The position numbers and the translations under genes are program-made. This document shows positions 34,986 to 43,412 of a stretch of DNA of 64,000 nt, piece after piece (the stretch's first letter is position 1; each line of letters begins with the position of its first letter). The DNA is from Fluviicoccus sp. (GTDB taxonomy: Bacteria; Pseudomonadota; Gammaproteobacteria; Pseudomonadales; Moraxellaceae): assembly GCF_030646115.1 (NCBI RefSeq), contig NZ_JAUSMX010000006.1:62001-126000 (forward strand). The letters run 5' to 3'. Below the pieces are notes generated by a model. That model was given only the letters and a program-made list of their open reading frames with translations, made no database searches and was not told the origin of the DNA.

Positions 34986-36005
34986 ATGATCAACGCCACC
35001 AAACTTGCACTCCTCACCGTCATGACCGCGGGTTTGGCATTGGACGCCAGCGCTTTCTCCCAGGAAACCCACCGCCGCATCGCTCAGGATGCCGTCGCCT
35101 ACATGCAGGCTAATCCGGGCACAACCAACTACACCAAGCTGGCCGCCGGCGTTGCCCGTGCAGGCTTGACCATGGCCCAGTTCTCCACCGCCATGGGCCA
35201 GGGTGCCTATGATGTCGACGACTTTTCCGACACTTACATTTGCGGCGCCAGCACCGGCAGTTGCCAGCAGGCTCCGGTGTGGGGCGCAGGTTCCGGCATT
35301 GTCAAGTACACCTCCTACTGGCACTTCATGAACGCCACCCAGGGTTCCGACGTGCATGGCAATGACTACGGCGGCTACAACTACGCCAAGCTGACCGTCT
35401 GGGGCGACATCGACAACATGGCCGCCTCCTGGCTGTATGGCGATTATCTGGATGACGGCAAGGGCGGCAACAGCGCCTGGTTCTCCGACAGCTATAAGTA
35501 CAACACCTACGGCATTACCGAAGCCAACTACCGTCTGGGCGGCTACTCCACCCGCTACCAGTACCAGGACTTCGAAACCATGCCGTTCCAGCCGATCGAC
35601 AACCTCGGCCAGTACTGGTTCCAGAAGTTCCTGACCACCCCGACGGTGCAGAACCTGGGCTTTGTGATGCACACCACCGACCTGCTGCAACCTCACCACG
35701 TCTGGACAACTTCCGCCCTGAACCATTCCGGCTGGGAAACCTGGGTCAATGACAACTACTACACGCTGGGCCTGAACGCTTCGGCCAAGGTGACAACCGC
35801 CCTGAACGATTTCACCCCGCTCAGCGCCACCGCCACCGATATCCGTCCGGTGCTGACCCAGGGCGCCCTCTACGCCTACAACAACGGTGGCATCGTGCTC
35901 TCCAGCACCGCCGACAGTGACCGCACCGTGGTCGCCAACAAGGTGATTCCGCACGCCATCGCCATGATGATCACTGTGCTGAACCGCGCTGCCGAACGGA
36001 TGTAA
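34986..36005 (+). CDS. secreted zinc phospholipase C/P1-nuclease-like protein, copy 3
   Basis: 339 residues from the ATG at 34986 (AGAGG five bases upstream); the longer open frame to 34746 crosses the promoter and is rejected. Signal peptide ends ALDASA, mature start FSQETHRR. Candidate zinc ligands are conserved (GAYDVDDF, SYWHFMN, VMHTTDLLQPHH, LNHSGWETW). The third aromatic-histidine site reads YWHFMNA, without the second histidine found in copies 1 and 2 (YWHFQNH), so that residue is not essential. C-terminal VLNRAAERM is shared by copies 1 and 3. Confidence 0.85.
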   Translation: MINATKLALLTVMTAGLALDASAFSQETHRRIAQDAVAYMQANPGTTNYTKLAAGVARAGLTMAQFSTAMGQGAYDVDDFSDTYICGASTGSCQQAPVWGAGSGIVKYTSYWHFMNATQGSDVHGNDYGGYNYAKLTVWGDIDNMAASWLYGDYLDDGKGGNSAWFSDSYKYNTYGITEANYRLGGYSTRYQYQDFETMPFQPIDNLGQYWFQKFLTTPTVQNLGFVMHTTDLLQPHHVWTTSALNHSGWETWVNDNYYTLGLNASAKVTTALNDFTPLSATATDIRPVLTQGALYAYNNGGIVLSSTADSDRTVVANKVIPHAIAMMITVLNRAAERM

Positions 36006-36030
36006 GCCTTAATCCGGCTGCATCGGTACA

Positions 36031-36056
36031 GAAAGCCCCCTTCACTGGGGGCTTTC
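36031..36056 (+). terminator. terminator hairpin after PLC-like copy 3
   Basis: GAAAGCCCCC (36031-36040) pairs with GGGGGCTTTC (36047-36056), followed by TGCTTC; T-tract modest. Confidence 0.75.
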
Positions 36057-36153
36057 TGCTTCAACACTACAAACGATTACTTGCCATAAGCTGTTGCAGC
36101 TACCAATCTTCAGTCCACATTGCCCATAAAATTTCGAATAAATTGAGGCCCTC

Positions 36154-37584
36154 ATGTCACTACCATCCAGAACACCGATACGGATTGCCCTGGCACTGAG
36201 CCTGTCGCTGGCTATGTCCGGCCTGCAGGCCGACCCGCGTTACGACCTGAAAACTCCCGGTGTGGCCGCCACCGTCGGCAAGGTCGTGTTTACCCAAAAA
36301 ATGCTGGATGTCATGCTCAAGTCTTCGGCACAGGGCAAGGTGCAGTTGTCGCGCCCCGAAGTCATGCGCGCCATTGTGGAAGGCCAGCTGCTGGGCGACT
36401 TTGCCGTCAAGAAATACGGCAAGGCGGCGCTGCTGGAAGACAACAAGGTCAGTTTCAAGCCGGATGTGGTGCTGGGCAACGAATTCACCAACATGATCCA
36501 GGTTGCCTTCCGCCCGGAACTGCAACAGGTGCTGCAAAAAACCGGCGGCTCGCTGGACCGCACCCTGAGCGGCGAAGACCCCGTCAAAGCCCTGGAATGG
36601 GCGCAGTACCTGCCTCCCCCGGAACACATGCAGCTGGAAATCCGCATGAGCGACAAGGGCCTGGCGCTGGCGGAAAAGCGGGTGCTGCTGCGCTATCGTT
36701 TTGACGACAAGACCCAGGGCGTGGTGACACTGAAAGACGTGTATCACATCCAGAACGTGCAGGGCCGCAACGAGATGGTCAACCGCAACAGCGACTATGT
36801 GCAGCAACAGGCGCGCAGCATTGTCGTCAGCCGCTTTGTGGACCACTGGACCCGGAATTCTTCGGGGCTCAGCGCCGCCGAGATCCAGGGCCTGAAGGAC
36901 GCCATCCGCAACAAGGCGTATCTGGACGGTTACGTCACCCTGATCGGCATTGCCGCCGACATCCATGATGACAACCAGCACCTGAAGGCGCTGGCCAAAG
37001 GGGTCACCAAACAGGAGGTTCAGGCTTACTACCGGCAGAACCGCGACCAGTTCAAGCGGGTGGAAGGCGTCCGGGCGCGGCACATTGTCGTGGCCGATGA
37101 AAAGACCGCCGCCCAGTTGTATGAGCGCATCCAGAAGGGCGAAAAATTCGTCGATCTGGCCGCCAAGTATTCGTTGGCCCCCAATGCCAAGCAGGGCGGC
37201 GATCTGGGCTGGATTGAGGCCAACAAGCAGAACAACACCCAGTGGATCACCACTTTTGCCTTCCTGCAAAGTCCCGGCACGGTTTCCCGCCCCATCCGCT
37301 CACCCGCCGTCAACGGCGTGGCGCGCTGGGAACTGGTGACCATTGACGAGAAAAAGGAAGGCTACCACCCCGTCGACAGCAGCACCGTGAAATACGAGGC
37401 CTCGCAGACGATCGCCCGACAAAAGGCCATTGCCGAGTACCGGGCGGTTCGGTCAAGATTGCTGAAAACGGCCGATATCCGTTTGAGCGCGGATCTCAAG
37501 GGTGACAGTGAATGGGACATGAAAGAAGGTATTTTGCCGTCCTCCAAACCGCATAACCACGATCACGACCAGCCTGGTCACTGA
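36154..37584 (+). CDS. periplasmic parvulin-type peptidyl-prolyl isomerase with His-rich tail
   Basis: 476 residues. Signal peptide (1-26, ending GLQA). An N-terminal helical chaperone-like region of about 270 residues precedes one parvulin/PPIC domain at about 303-405 (VRARHIVVADEKTAAQLYERI, KQGGDLGWIEANKQ). It is shorter than SurA, which has two such domains, and nearer to PrsA/PpiD-like foldases. The last residues HNHDHDQPGH could bind metal. It lies 150 bases after the third PLC-like gene and 36 bases before a membrane-anchored helper candidate. A role in folding or loading zinc into the neighbouring secreted enzymes is possible but untested. Confidence 0.85.
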   Translation: MSLPSRTPIRIALALSLSLAMSGLQADPRYDLKTPGVAATVGKVVFTQKMLDVMLKSSAQGKVQLSRPEVMRAIVEGQLLGDFAVKKYGKAALLEDNKVSFKPDVVLGNEFTNMIQVAFRPELQQVLQKTGGSLDRTLSGEDPVKALEWAQYLPPPEHMQLEIRMSDKGLALAEKRVLLRYRFDDKTQGVVTLKDVYHIQNVQGRNEMVNRNSDYVQQQARSIVVSRFVDHWTRNSSGLSAAEIQGLKDAIRNKAYLDGYVTLIGIAADIHDDNQHLKALAKGVTKQEVQAYYRQNRDQFKRVEGVRARHIVVADEKTAAQLYERIQKGEKFVDLAAKYSLAPNAKQGGDLGWIEANKQNNTQWITTFAFLQSPGTVSRPIRSPAVNGVARWELVTIDEKKEGYHPVDSSTVKYEASQTIARQKAIAEYRAVRSRLLKTADIRLSADLKGDSEWDMKEGILPSSKPHNHDHDQPGH

Positions 37585-37620
37585 CCGGCGAAATCATAAC
37601 AAGAACACGGGGAATTCATC

Positions 37621-38205
37621 ATGAAAAAGCCGGTCATTATTTTTATTGTGTCGGTGGCGGTGCTGGGCGGTGTCGCCATGGTCATGGGTATGTGGCTGGG
37701 CGGCGACAAGCCCGGCTCCTTCTCCTTTCAGGCCTCGCGCTCCGGTGGCGAAGAAACATCCACCCTGCTGAGCGGAGAACAACGGCCGCAGAACCTGAAT
37801 ACGCCCCCCCAGCCGGCCGCACCGGCGGGCACGGACAGCCCGCTGCTGCCGCTGGCCCCTTCCAATGTGGATGCGGCGGTGTCGATGCGTGAATCCTTCC
37901 TGCACGGCGACCCCAATGCGCCCAAGCTGTACCGTGACCCCACCCCGCAGGAACAGGCCACCCCGGAAGAAATTGCCGACCCCAAACTCTATGCCATGTA
38001 TGAAGCCCGTCAGGACATGCGCCTGAAGAAAGCCTATGTTGCAGCGGCTGAAACAGAAATTCCGCGCCTGCAGCAGGACATTGCCAAGGCTAGGGCCATG
38101 GGCCTGACCAAGGAGCAGATTGCGGAAGGGGAAGAGAAGCTGCGGCGCATCCAGGCCATGCGCGACCAGTTGATGAGCGAACATCCGGAGATCGGGCGGC
38201 AGTAA
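37621..38205 (+). CDS. membrane-anchored periplasmic protein of unknown function
   Basis: 194 residues. One N-terminal membrane helix (about 5-27), then a low-complexity Pro/Gly/Ser linker (to about 85), then a charged helical region (about 110-190) with coiled-coil character (KAYVAAAETEIPRLQQDIAK). The plan of anchor, Pro-rich spacer and helical domain resembles steric foldases such as lipase chaperones, but there is no clear sequence match. AAGAACACGGGGA precedes the ATG. With the PPIase 36 bases upstream it likely forms an operon. Confidence 0.7.
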   Translation: MKKPVIIFIVSVAVLGGVAMVMGMWLGGDKPGSFSFQASRSGGEETSTLLSGEQRPQNLNTPPQPAAPAGTDSPLLPLAPSNVDAAVSMRESFLHGDPNAPKLYRDPTPQEQATPEEIADPKLYAMYEARQDMRLKKAYVAAAETEIPRLQQDIAKARAMGLTKEQIAEGEEKLRRIQAMRDQLMSEHPEIGRQ

Positions 38206-38215
38206 CCGCCCCGTT

Positions 38216-39082
38216 TCAGTTTTCGTTATGCATCCGCTCGGCAAAGCGCCAGGTGCGGATAATCTGCAACACATCCATCTTCTGCCGCATGTCGCGGGTG
38301 AAGGGCTTGAACGGCGCCGCCAGCCGCACCGAACGGCGGGCGGCGTCATCCAGCAATACCTGCCCGGATGACTTCAGGGTGCGAATTTCCTGGATATCAC
38401 CGCCAGGCGTCAACGCCACCAGCAAACGCACCTCTCCCTGCAAACGACGCTGACGGGCCGCCGCCGGATAATGGCTGTTGCCGGTGCGTTCCACTTTTTG
38501 CCGGAAGTCATCGATATAAGAAGCGGTGGGGTCGGCTCGGGCGGACAAGGTGGAGACGGTATGAATGCGGGTCATGCGCGCCATGGCCTGCCGTTTCTCG
38601 GCCAGGCGCGCTTCCAGACTGGCAATGGCCGAGGTTTGCGCCGAGGCGGCCAGCACGCCGTCGCCGGGCATGCGCAGCGGGATCTTCTCCTTGGGAATGC
38701 TGGGCGGCAAGCGTCGTGAAGTACTTTGCGTCACCACCAGCCGGTGTTTGGTGTCTTCAGGCGGCGGCGTGAAGGCCGCCTGGTCTTCGGGACGGATTTC
38801 CTGGATTTGCGCATCCACGAAATCCGCGGACTGCGTGGTGGTCATTTCCCGCGCCTTGCGCAACTGCCCGCTGCCCTGCTGGTTGGCGGCGGCGAGGAAG
38901 TCCGCCTTGTCATCGGGCTTGGGTGACGTATGCAGCGCCAGCGTCACTTCAATCATTGCGCGCGGCTGACCGGTCGGCGCAACAAAACGGATGCCGAAAA
39001 TGACTCCGGCATGCAGCAGCGCGGCAATGACAAAGGCCACACCGAGGCGTCGGGTATCCGCATCCATCACAAGTGTTGACAT
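38216..39082 (-). CDS. TonB-like energy transducer
   Basis: 288 residues. An N-terminal membrane helix (about 13-35), a long central stretch with proline and charged residues, a coiled coil (LEARLAEKRQAMARM), and a TonB C-terminal domain (HYPAAARQRRLQGEVRLLV ... ILKSSGQVLLDDAARRSVRLA-like region). It would link ExbB/ExbD to outer-membrane receptors; neither exbB nor exbD is here. Its end is 10 bases from the convergent helper gene. Two TonB-dependent receptors lie elsewhere in the window, but no specific pairing can be claimed. Confidence 0.87.
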   Translation of the reverse strand: MSTLVMDADTRRLGVAFVIAALLHAGVIFGIRFVAPTGQPRAMIEVTLALHTSPKPDDKADFLAAANQQGSGQLRKAREMTTTQSADFVDAQIQEIRPEDQAAFTPPPEDTKHRLVVTQSTSRRLPPSIPKEKIPLRMPGDGVLAASAQTSAIASLEARLAEKRQAMARMTRIHTVSTLSARADPTASYIDDFRQKVERTGNSHYPAAARQRRLQGEVRLLVALTPGGDIQEIRTLKSSGQVLLDDAARRSVRLAAPFKPFTRDMRQKMDVLQIIRTWRFAERMHNEN

Positions 39083-39208
39083 AGGGCCGTAACAGGCTTG
39101 AACAGGTTCTCAGGAAAGCGCAGCATACCATAGCCCGTTTGCTGCCGCGCCCCGGCGCTCGGCTGTGCACTCCCGAACAATCGTAAGAAAATGCTAAGGA
39201 AATCCCGG

Positions 39209-39694
39209 ATGCCACCCCACGACAGCCTGATCGACACTGTTACCACCGCCCTGGACCAGCACGAACTGAATTACCACCTGGATACCGACAGCCAGATGCT
39301 GTCCGGCAGCCTTCGCGGCGACAACGGCACCTGGCGCTTCCTGGTGGAAGTGGTGGACCGTGAAACCGAGCGCGGCATCATCATTGTGTCCTTTGTGCCG
39401 GTGAACGTGCCCGCCCCCCGCCGGGGTGCAGTGGCTGAATTGCTGAGCCGCATCAATTTCAGCAAGGCCATGGCTTTTTACGCCATGGACATGAGCGACG
39501 GCGAAATCGTCTGCAAGAGCGGCTTTGACCTGGTGGACGCCGAACTGACGCTGGAAATGTTCGATGGCACCTTCCTGCTCAACGCCCAGACGCTGGATCA
39601 CTACCTGCCCGCCATCATGCAGGTTTGCTTCAGTTCCGTCACCCCCGAAGCCGCCATCGCTGCCCTGGACCGCCAGGGTTCGGTGATGCAATAA
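39209..39694 (+). CDS. YbjN-domain protein
   Basis: 161 residues from the ATG at 39209 (AAGGAA eight bases upstream). An ATG at 39191 adds six residues. The fold shows WRFLVEVVDRETERGIIIVSFV, LLSRINFSKAMAFYAMDMSDGEIVCKSG and a C-terminal helix, consistent with the YbjN/sensory-transduction-regulator family, which has a type III chaperone-like fold. Role unknown. It precedes another unrecognised gene by 15 bases. Confidence 0.75.
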   Translation: MPPHDSLIDTVTTALDQHELNYHLDTDSQMLSGSLRGDNGTWRFLVEVVDRETERGIIIVSFVPVNVPAPRRGAVAELLSRINFSKAMAFYAMDMSDGEIVCKSGFDLVDAELTLEMFDGTFLLNAQTLDHYLPAIMQVCFSSVTPEAAIAALDRQGSVMQ

Positions 39695-39709
39695 CCCGGA
39701 GGCAAGCCC

Positions 39710-40417
39710 ATGGTGGACTGGATGCAACTGGCCGGTATGGCCGGCAAAGCCTTCTCGGCCATTCGCGACTGGACGGACACGCTGTCCCAGGAACGCGAGA
39801 TCTTCATTCCGGAAGGCATGATCAATACCGCGATCACGGCCATGCTGGGCAAGGACAACGAAGTGAAGTCGGTGCTGGTGGAGTGCCACGACGACTTTGC
39901 CGATCTGGACATCCTGGTAACCCATGAGGGCACGGATATCCAGATCCGCGCCACCTTCGAGCTGCAGAGCGTCAGCATCAACCGTCACAAGCAGACCGTC
40001 GTCCTGCGCGAACGGCAGCCGCCGGAATTGATTTTCACCCGTTTCGCCTCCACCTGGCAGAAAATTCAACTGCTGGTGCGGGTCTGGGCCTGCCGCACGT
40101 TTCTGCGGGAACACCCCCTGCATCATGTGCTGCGCCAGCGCGAAGGCGTGGAGATCAACAACGGCGTCTACCGCATTGACCTGTCGCACTGGGTGCGGCA
40201 AAAAGCGGCGCTGGTGGCCGCGCTGTATGCCGCTGACATCCGCACCGCCACGTTGCGCGAAGGCGGGCTGCTGCTGCGCGGCGCGGCCAACGTCAAGTCA
40301 CTGGAAGTGCTGCGCGGCCTGTACCAGATGGCTGCCGGGGCCGTGACCCAGGTGCGTGACGAACTCGACCGCCCCGGCGACCGCCGCCTGTCTCCCCGTG
40401 ACGTGGGTGCCGACTGA
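39710..40417 (+). CDS. hypothetical protein between the YbjN-like gene and bioA
   Basis: 235 residues, no signal peptide and no clear membrane helix. N-terminus WMQLAGMAGKAFSAIRDW, a beta-rich centre (VLVECHDDFADLDILVTH) and a long helical C-terminus. I do not recognise a family. It lies 15 bases after the YbjN-like gene and one base before the bioA start, so the three appear to be one operon. Confidence 0.75.
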   Translation: MVDWMQLAGMAGKAFSAIRDWTDTLSQEREIFIPEGMINTAITAMLGKDNEVKSVLVECHDDFADLDILVTHEGTDIQIRATFELQSVSINRHKQTVVLRERQPPELIFTRFASTWQKIQLLVRVWACRTFLREHPLHHVLRQREGVEINNGVYRIDLSHWVRQKAALVAALYAADIRTATLREGGLLLRGAANVKSLEVLRGLYQMAAGAVTQVRDELDRPGDRRLSPRDVGAD

Positions 40418-40418
40418 G

Positions 40419-41804
40419 ATGTCCAACCATGACCTGATGCAGCGCGACCTGGCCGTGCTCTGGCATCCCTGCACGCAAATGCAGGACCACGAATCCATCC
40501 CGGTGGTGCCGGTGGCGCGCGCCAGCGGCATCTGGCTCACCGACTTCGACGGCAAGCGTTATATCGACGCCATCAGCTCGTGGTGGGTGAACATCTGGGG
40601 CCATGCCCATCCGCAGATCAACGCCGCGCTGAAGGCGCAGCTGGACACGCTGGAACATGTGATCCTGGCCGGGTTTACCCACGAACCGATCGTGGCGCTG
40701 TCCGAGAAGCTGGTGGCGCTGGCTCCCGCCGGGCTGAGCCGCTGTTTCTACGCCGACAACGGCTCCGCCGCCATCGAGGTGGCGCTGAAGATGTCGATGC
40801 ACAGCTGGCGCAATCAGGGCGAGAGCGGCAAGACCCGTTTTGTGTCGCTGGCGGGCAGCTATCACGGGGAAACGCTGGGGGCGCTGTCGGTCACCGACAT
40901 CCCGCTGTTTTCCGAAACCTATGCCCCGCTAATTACGCCGCAGTTGCGCGTGCCCTCCCCGGACTGGACACTGGCCCCGGCCGGGGTGTCGCCGGAGCAG
41001 TTTGCGCGGCAGCAATTTGCGGTGATGGAAACCTTGCTGCAGGAGCGCCACGCCGAAATCAGCGCCGTGATTGTGGAACCGCTGGTGCAGGGCGCGGCCG
41101 GGATGAAGATGTACCATCCGGTGTACCTGCAACTGCTGCGCGAGGCCTGCACCCGCTATGGCGTACACCTGATTGCGGATGAGATTGCCGTGGGCTTTGC
41201 GCGCACCGGCAAGCTGTTCGCCTGCGACCATGCCGGCATTACCCCCGATTTCCTGTGCCTGTCCAAGGCGCTGACCGCCGGTTACCTGCCGATGTCGGTA
41301 GTGATGACCACCGACGACATCTATCGCTCGTTCTACCACCGTTATGAAACGCTGAAGGGCTTCCTGCACTCGCACAGCTTTACCGGCAATCCGCTGGCGG
41401 CGGCGGCGGCGCTGGCCTCGCTGGAATTGTTTGCTGAGGACCCGCAACTGTTGCGGCAGCAGGCGCTGGCGCAGGTGATGGCTGAAGAACTGGCCCTGCT
41501 GGCCGACCACCCGCACATTGCCCATGTCCGGCAAACCGGGGTGATCGGGGCGTTCGACATGGTGCAGGACAAGGCCGGTAACGTGCCTTTTGACTGGCGG
41601 GAGCGGCGGGGGCTGAAGGTGTTCCAGTCGGCGCTGGCGCAAGGGGTGCTGCTGCGGCCGATTGGCAATACCGTGTATTTCATGCCGCCCTATGTGATGA
41701 CGGCGGACGAGTTGCGGCAGGTGATCCAGGTGGCAGTGGCGGCGGTGGACGAGGCGTGTGCGGCTCCGGCTGTGGGCCGCGACCCGGGAGTCAGTCTGCC
41801 ATGA
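40419..41804 (+). CDS. bioA: adenosylmethionine-8-amino-7-oxononanoate aminotransferase
   Basis: 461 residues from the ATG at 40419. It converts KAPA to DAPA in biotin synthesis, using SAM as amino donor and PLP. Landmarks are the opening LWHPCTQMQDHE, SSWWVNIWGHAHPQI, NGSAAIEVALKM, LAGSYHGETLGALSVTD and DEIAVGFARTG. The PLP lysine lies in FLCLSKALTAGYLPMSVV; later come SHSFTGNPLA and LLRPIGNTVYFMPPY. It overlaps rsmE by four bases. No BirA-type operator is obvious and no other bio genes are in the window. Confidence 0.97.
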   Translation: MSNHDLMQRDLAVLWHPCTQMQDHESIPVVPVARASGIWLTDFDGKRYIDAISSWWVNIWGHAHPQINAALKAQLDTLEHVILAGFTHEPIVALSEKLVALAPAGLSRCFYADNGSAAIEVALKMSMHSWRNQGESGKTRFVSLAGSYHGETLGALSVTDIPLFSETYAPLITPQLRVPSPDWTLAPAGVSPEQFARQQFAVMETLLQERHAEISAVIVEPLVQGAAGMKMYHPVYLQLLREACTRYGVHLIADEIAVGFARTGKLFACDHAGITPDFLCLSKALTAGYLPMSVVMTTDDIYRSFYHRYETLKGFLHSHSFTGNPLAAAAALASLELFAEDPQLLRQQALAQVMAEELALLADHPHIAHVRQTGVIGAFDMVQDKAGNVPFDWRERRGLKVFQSALAQGVLLRPIGNTVYFMPPYVMTADELRQVIQVAVAAVDEACAAPAVGRDPGVSLP

Positions 41805-42523
41805 CCCGACTCTACACCCCCGTTCCCTTGTCCCTGCATACCGAAACCGAGTTGCCGGAAGATACGGCGCATCACTTCATCAAAGTACTGCGCGCACGGG
41901 TTGGCGATCCGGTCTGCCTATTCAATGGCGAAGGCGGGGAATTCCACGGCGTGCTCAGCCGGGTCGACAAGAAGTCCGCCGCTGTGCGACTGGACCGCTT
42001 TGATCCGGACAATCGCGCTTCGCCGCTGGCGGTGCATCTGGGCCAGGTGCTGTCCAAGGGCGACCGCTTTGACTGGGCCGTACAGAAGGCTGCCGAACTG
42101 GGCGTCCGTGAAATCACCCCCCTGTTCAGCGAGCGTTGCGAAGTGCGGCTGGGTGAAGAACGGCAGGACAAGAAACTGGGGCACTGGCAGCGGGTGGCGA
42201 TAAGCGCCTGCGAGCAGTGCGGACTGAACCTGGTCCCGGTCATCCACCCGCCGCTGGCGCTGGCCGACTGGCTGGTGGCCGCCTCTGCCGACGCCCGCTT
42301 TGTGCTGGCTCCCGGCGTAGAGCCGTTCATGCTGGGGGAAGACAGACCGGCCTCGGTCGCATTGCTGGTGGGGCCGGAAGGCGGTTTGTCGGCGGGTGAA
42401 ATCGGTCTGGCCAACCGCCACGGCTTCCGCAACTGGTGTCTGGGCCCGAGGGTTTTCCGGACGGAAACCGCGCCCGTGGCAGTGCTGGCCGTACTGCAAT
42501 GGCAATACGGGGACTTCCATTGA
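41801..42523 (+). CDS. rsmE: 16S rRNA (uracil(1498)-N(3))-methyltransferase
   Basis: 240 residues from the ATG at 41801, overlapping the bioA stop (ATGA). An N-terminal PUA-like domain with HHFIKVLRARVGD is followed by a SPOUT-fold domain with the knot motif VALLVGPEGGLSAGEI and RVFRTETAPVAVLAVLQ. It methylates U1498 of 16S rRNA with SAM. The downstream outer-membrane protein gene begins inside its last codons. Confidence 0.96.
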   Translation: MTRLYTPVPLSLHTETELPEDTAHHFIKVLRARVGDPVCLFNGEGGEFHGVLSRVDKKSAAVRLDRFDPDNRASPLAVHLGQVLSKGDRFDWAVQKAAELGVREITPLFSERCEVRLGEERQDKKLGHWQRVAISACEQCGLNLVPVIHPPLALADWLVAASADARFVLAPGVEPFMLGEDRPASVALLVGPEGGLSAGEIGLANRHGFRNWCLGPRVFRTETAPVAVLAVLQWQYGDFH

Positions 42524-43329
42524 AAGATTTGCATGCAGCTGTCCGGTTGTCCTGCTGCCTGCTGGTGGGGCTGCCATCAACAGCCTCCGCCGGGCAAGAC
42601 CTGTCCGTTCTGGGGGGAGCCGCCCTTTATTCACTCAAGGAGCACGACCGCAACGGCGGCCTTCTGGTGCATGAATCCGGCTGGACGCCGCAGGCCGCAT
42701 TGGCGTGGCACCGGCATTACGGACTTTACAGCATAGGGCTGTCCGGTGACTTAGTGGCTGGGGATATTGATTACGAAGGCCAGACTCAGACCGGCATTCC
42801 GCATCAGACCGTGGCGCAACATATTCGCGGACAGGGCACGCTGGCGCTGACACGGCATTTCGGTCGCGCCGGGGAACTTTCCGGCCTGTTGCGGCTGGAA
42901 GCAGATTGGCGGGACCTGCAGCCCAGGGGCAATGTCTCTGGCGCGCAGGAGTTTTACCGGCATGTCTGGTTGGGTGCCGGTTACGCCTACGAAGTCTGGC
43001 AGGCGTCGGGCCATTCCGTCACCATGCGCACCGCCTGGATGAAGCCCGTGAATTCGCAACAGGATGTATATCCGCAAAACGGCACAGATGACTTTACGCT
43101 GGCGCTGGACCAGGGATTTGCATGGGAGGCGGGTGTGGACTATGCCCGCCGTTATGCCCCCGGCCGGGAATGGCTGCTGCAGGCCCAATGCCGGCATGCC
43201 CATTTTGATGCCAGCCCGCCGATTCTGGCGACCATCAATGGGGCCGCGAACGGCTCGGCTTACTACCAGCCGGAGATTGAATTCCGTACCTGCGGGGTCA
43301 GCGTAGGCATCCGTCGCTCCTGGCCGTAA
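42499..43329 (+). CDS. outer-membrane beta-barrel protein
   Basis: 276 residues from the ATG at 42499, 25 bases inside rsmE; a TTG at 42520 that overlaps the rsmE stop is the alternative. Signal peptide ends STASA. The mature protein has amphipathic strands, glycine-rich turns and many tyrosines and tryptophans, and ends in GIRRSWP. The pattern resembles a MipA/OmpV-like or YaiO-like barrel; without a search the family is uncertain. Downstream is a TetR/RND operon. Confidence 0.6.
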   Translation: MAIRGLPLKDLHAAVRLSCCLLVGLPSTASAGQDLSVLGGAALYSLKEHDRNGGLLVHESGWTPQAALAWHRHYGLYSIGLSGDLVAGDIDYEGQTQTGIPHQTVAQHIRGQGTLALTRHFGRAGELSGLLRLEADWRDLQPRGNVSGAQEFYRHVWLGAGYAYEVWQASGHSVTMRTAWMKPVNSQQDVYPQNGTDDFTLALDQGFAWEAGVDYARRYAPGREWLLQAQCRHAHFDASPPILATINGAANGSAYYQPEIEFRTCGVSVGIRRSWP

Positions 43330-43340
43330 GTCCGTCAAAA

Positions 43341-43396
43341 TAAACACACGTTTAATTTACATCCACAATCCGGCATGCTAAACAATCGTTTGTTTA
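43341..43396 (+). promoter_or_regulatory. two candidate TetR operators upstream of the RND operon
   Basis: TAAAC-ACAC-GTTTA (43341-43354) and a longer TAAACAA-TCGT-TTGTTTA (43379-43396, perfect seven-base arms) share the half-site TAAAC with a four-base centre. They lie 16-72 bases before the TetR start, the usual place for autoregulation. Confidence 0.6.
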
Positions 43397-43412
43397 ACTT
43401 GCCGGGTGTTTC

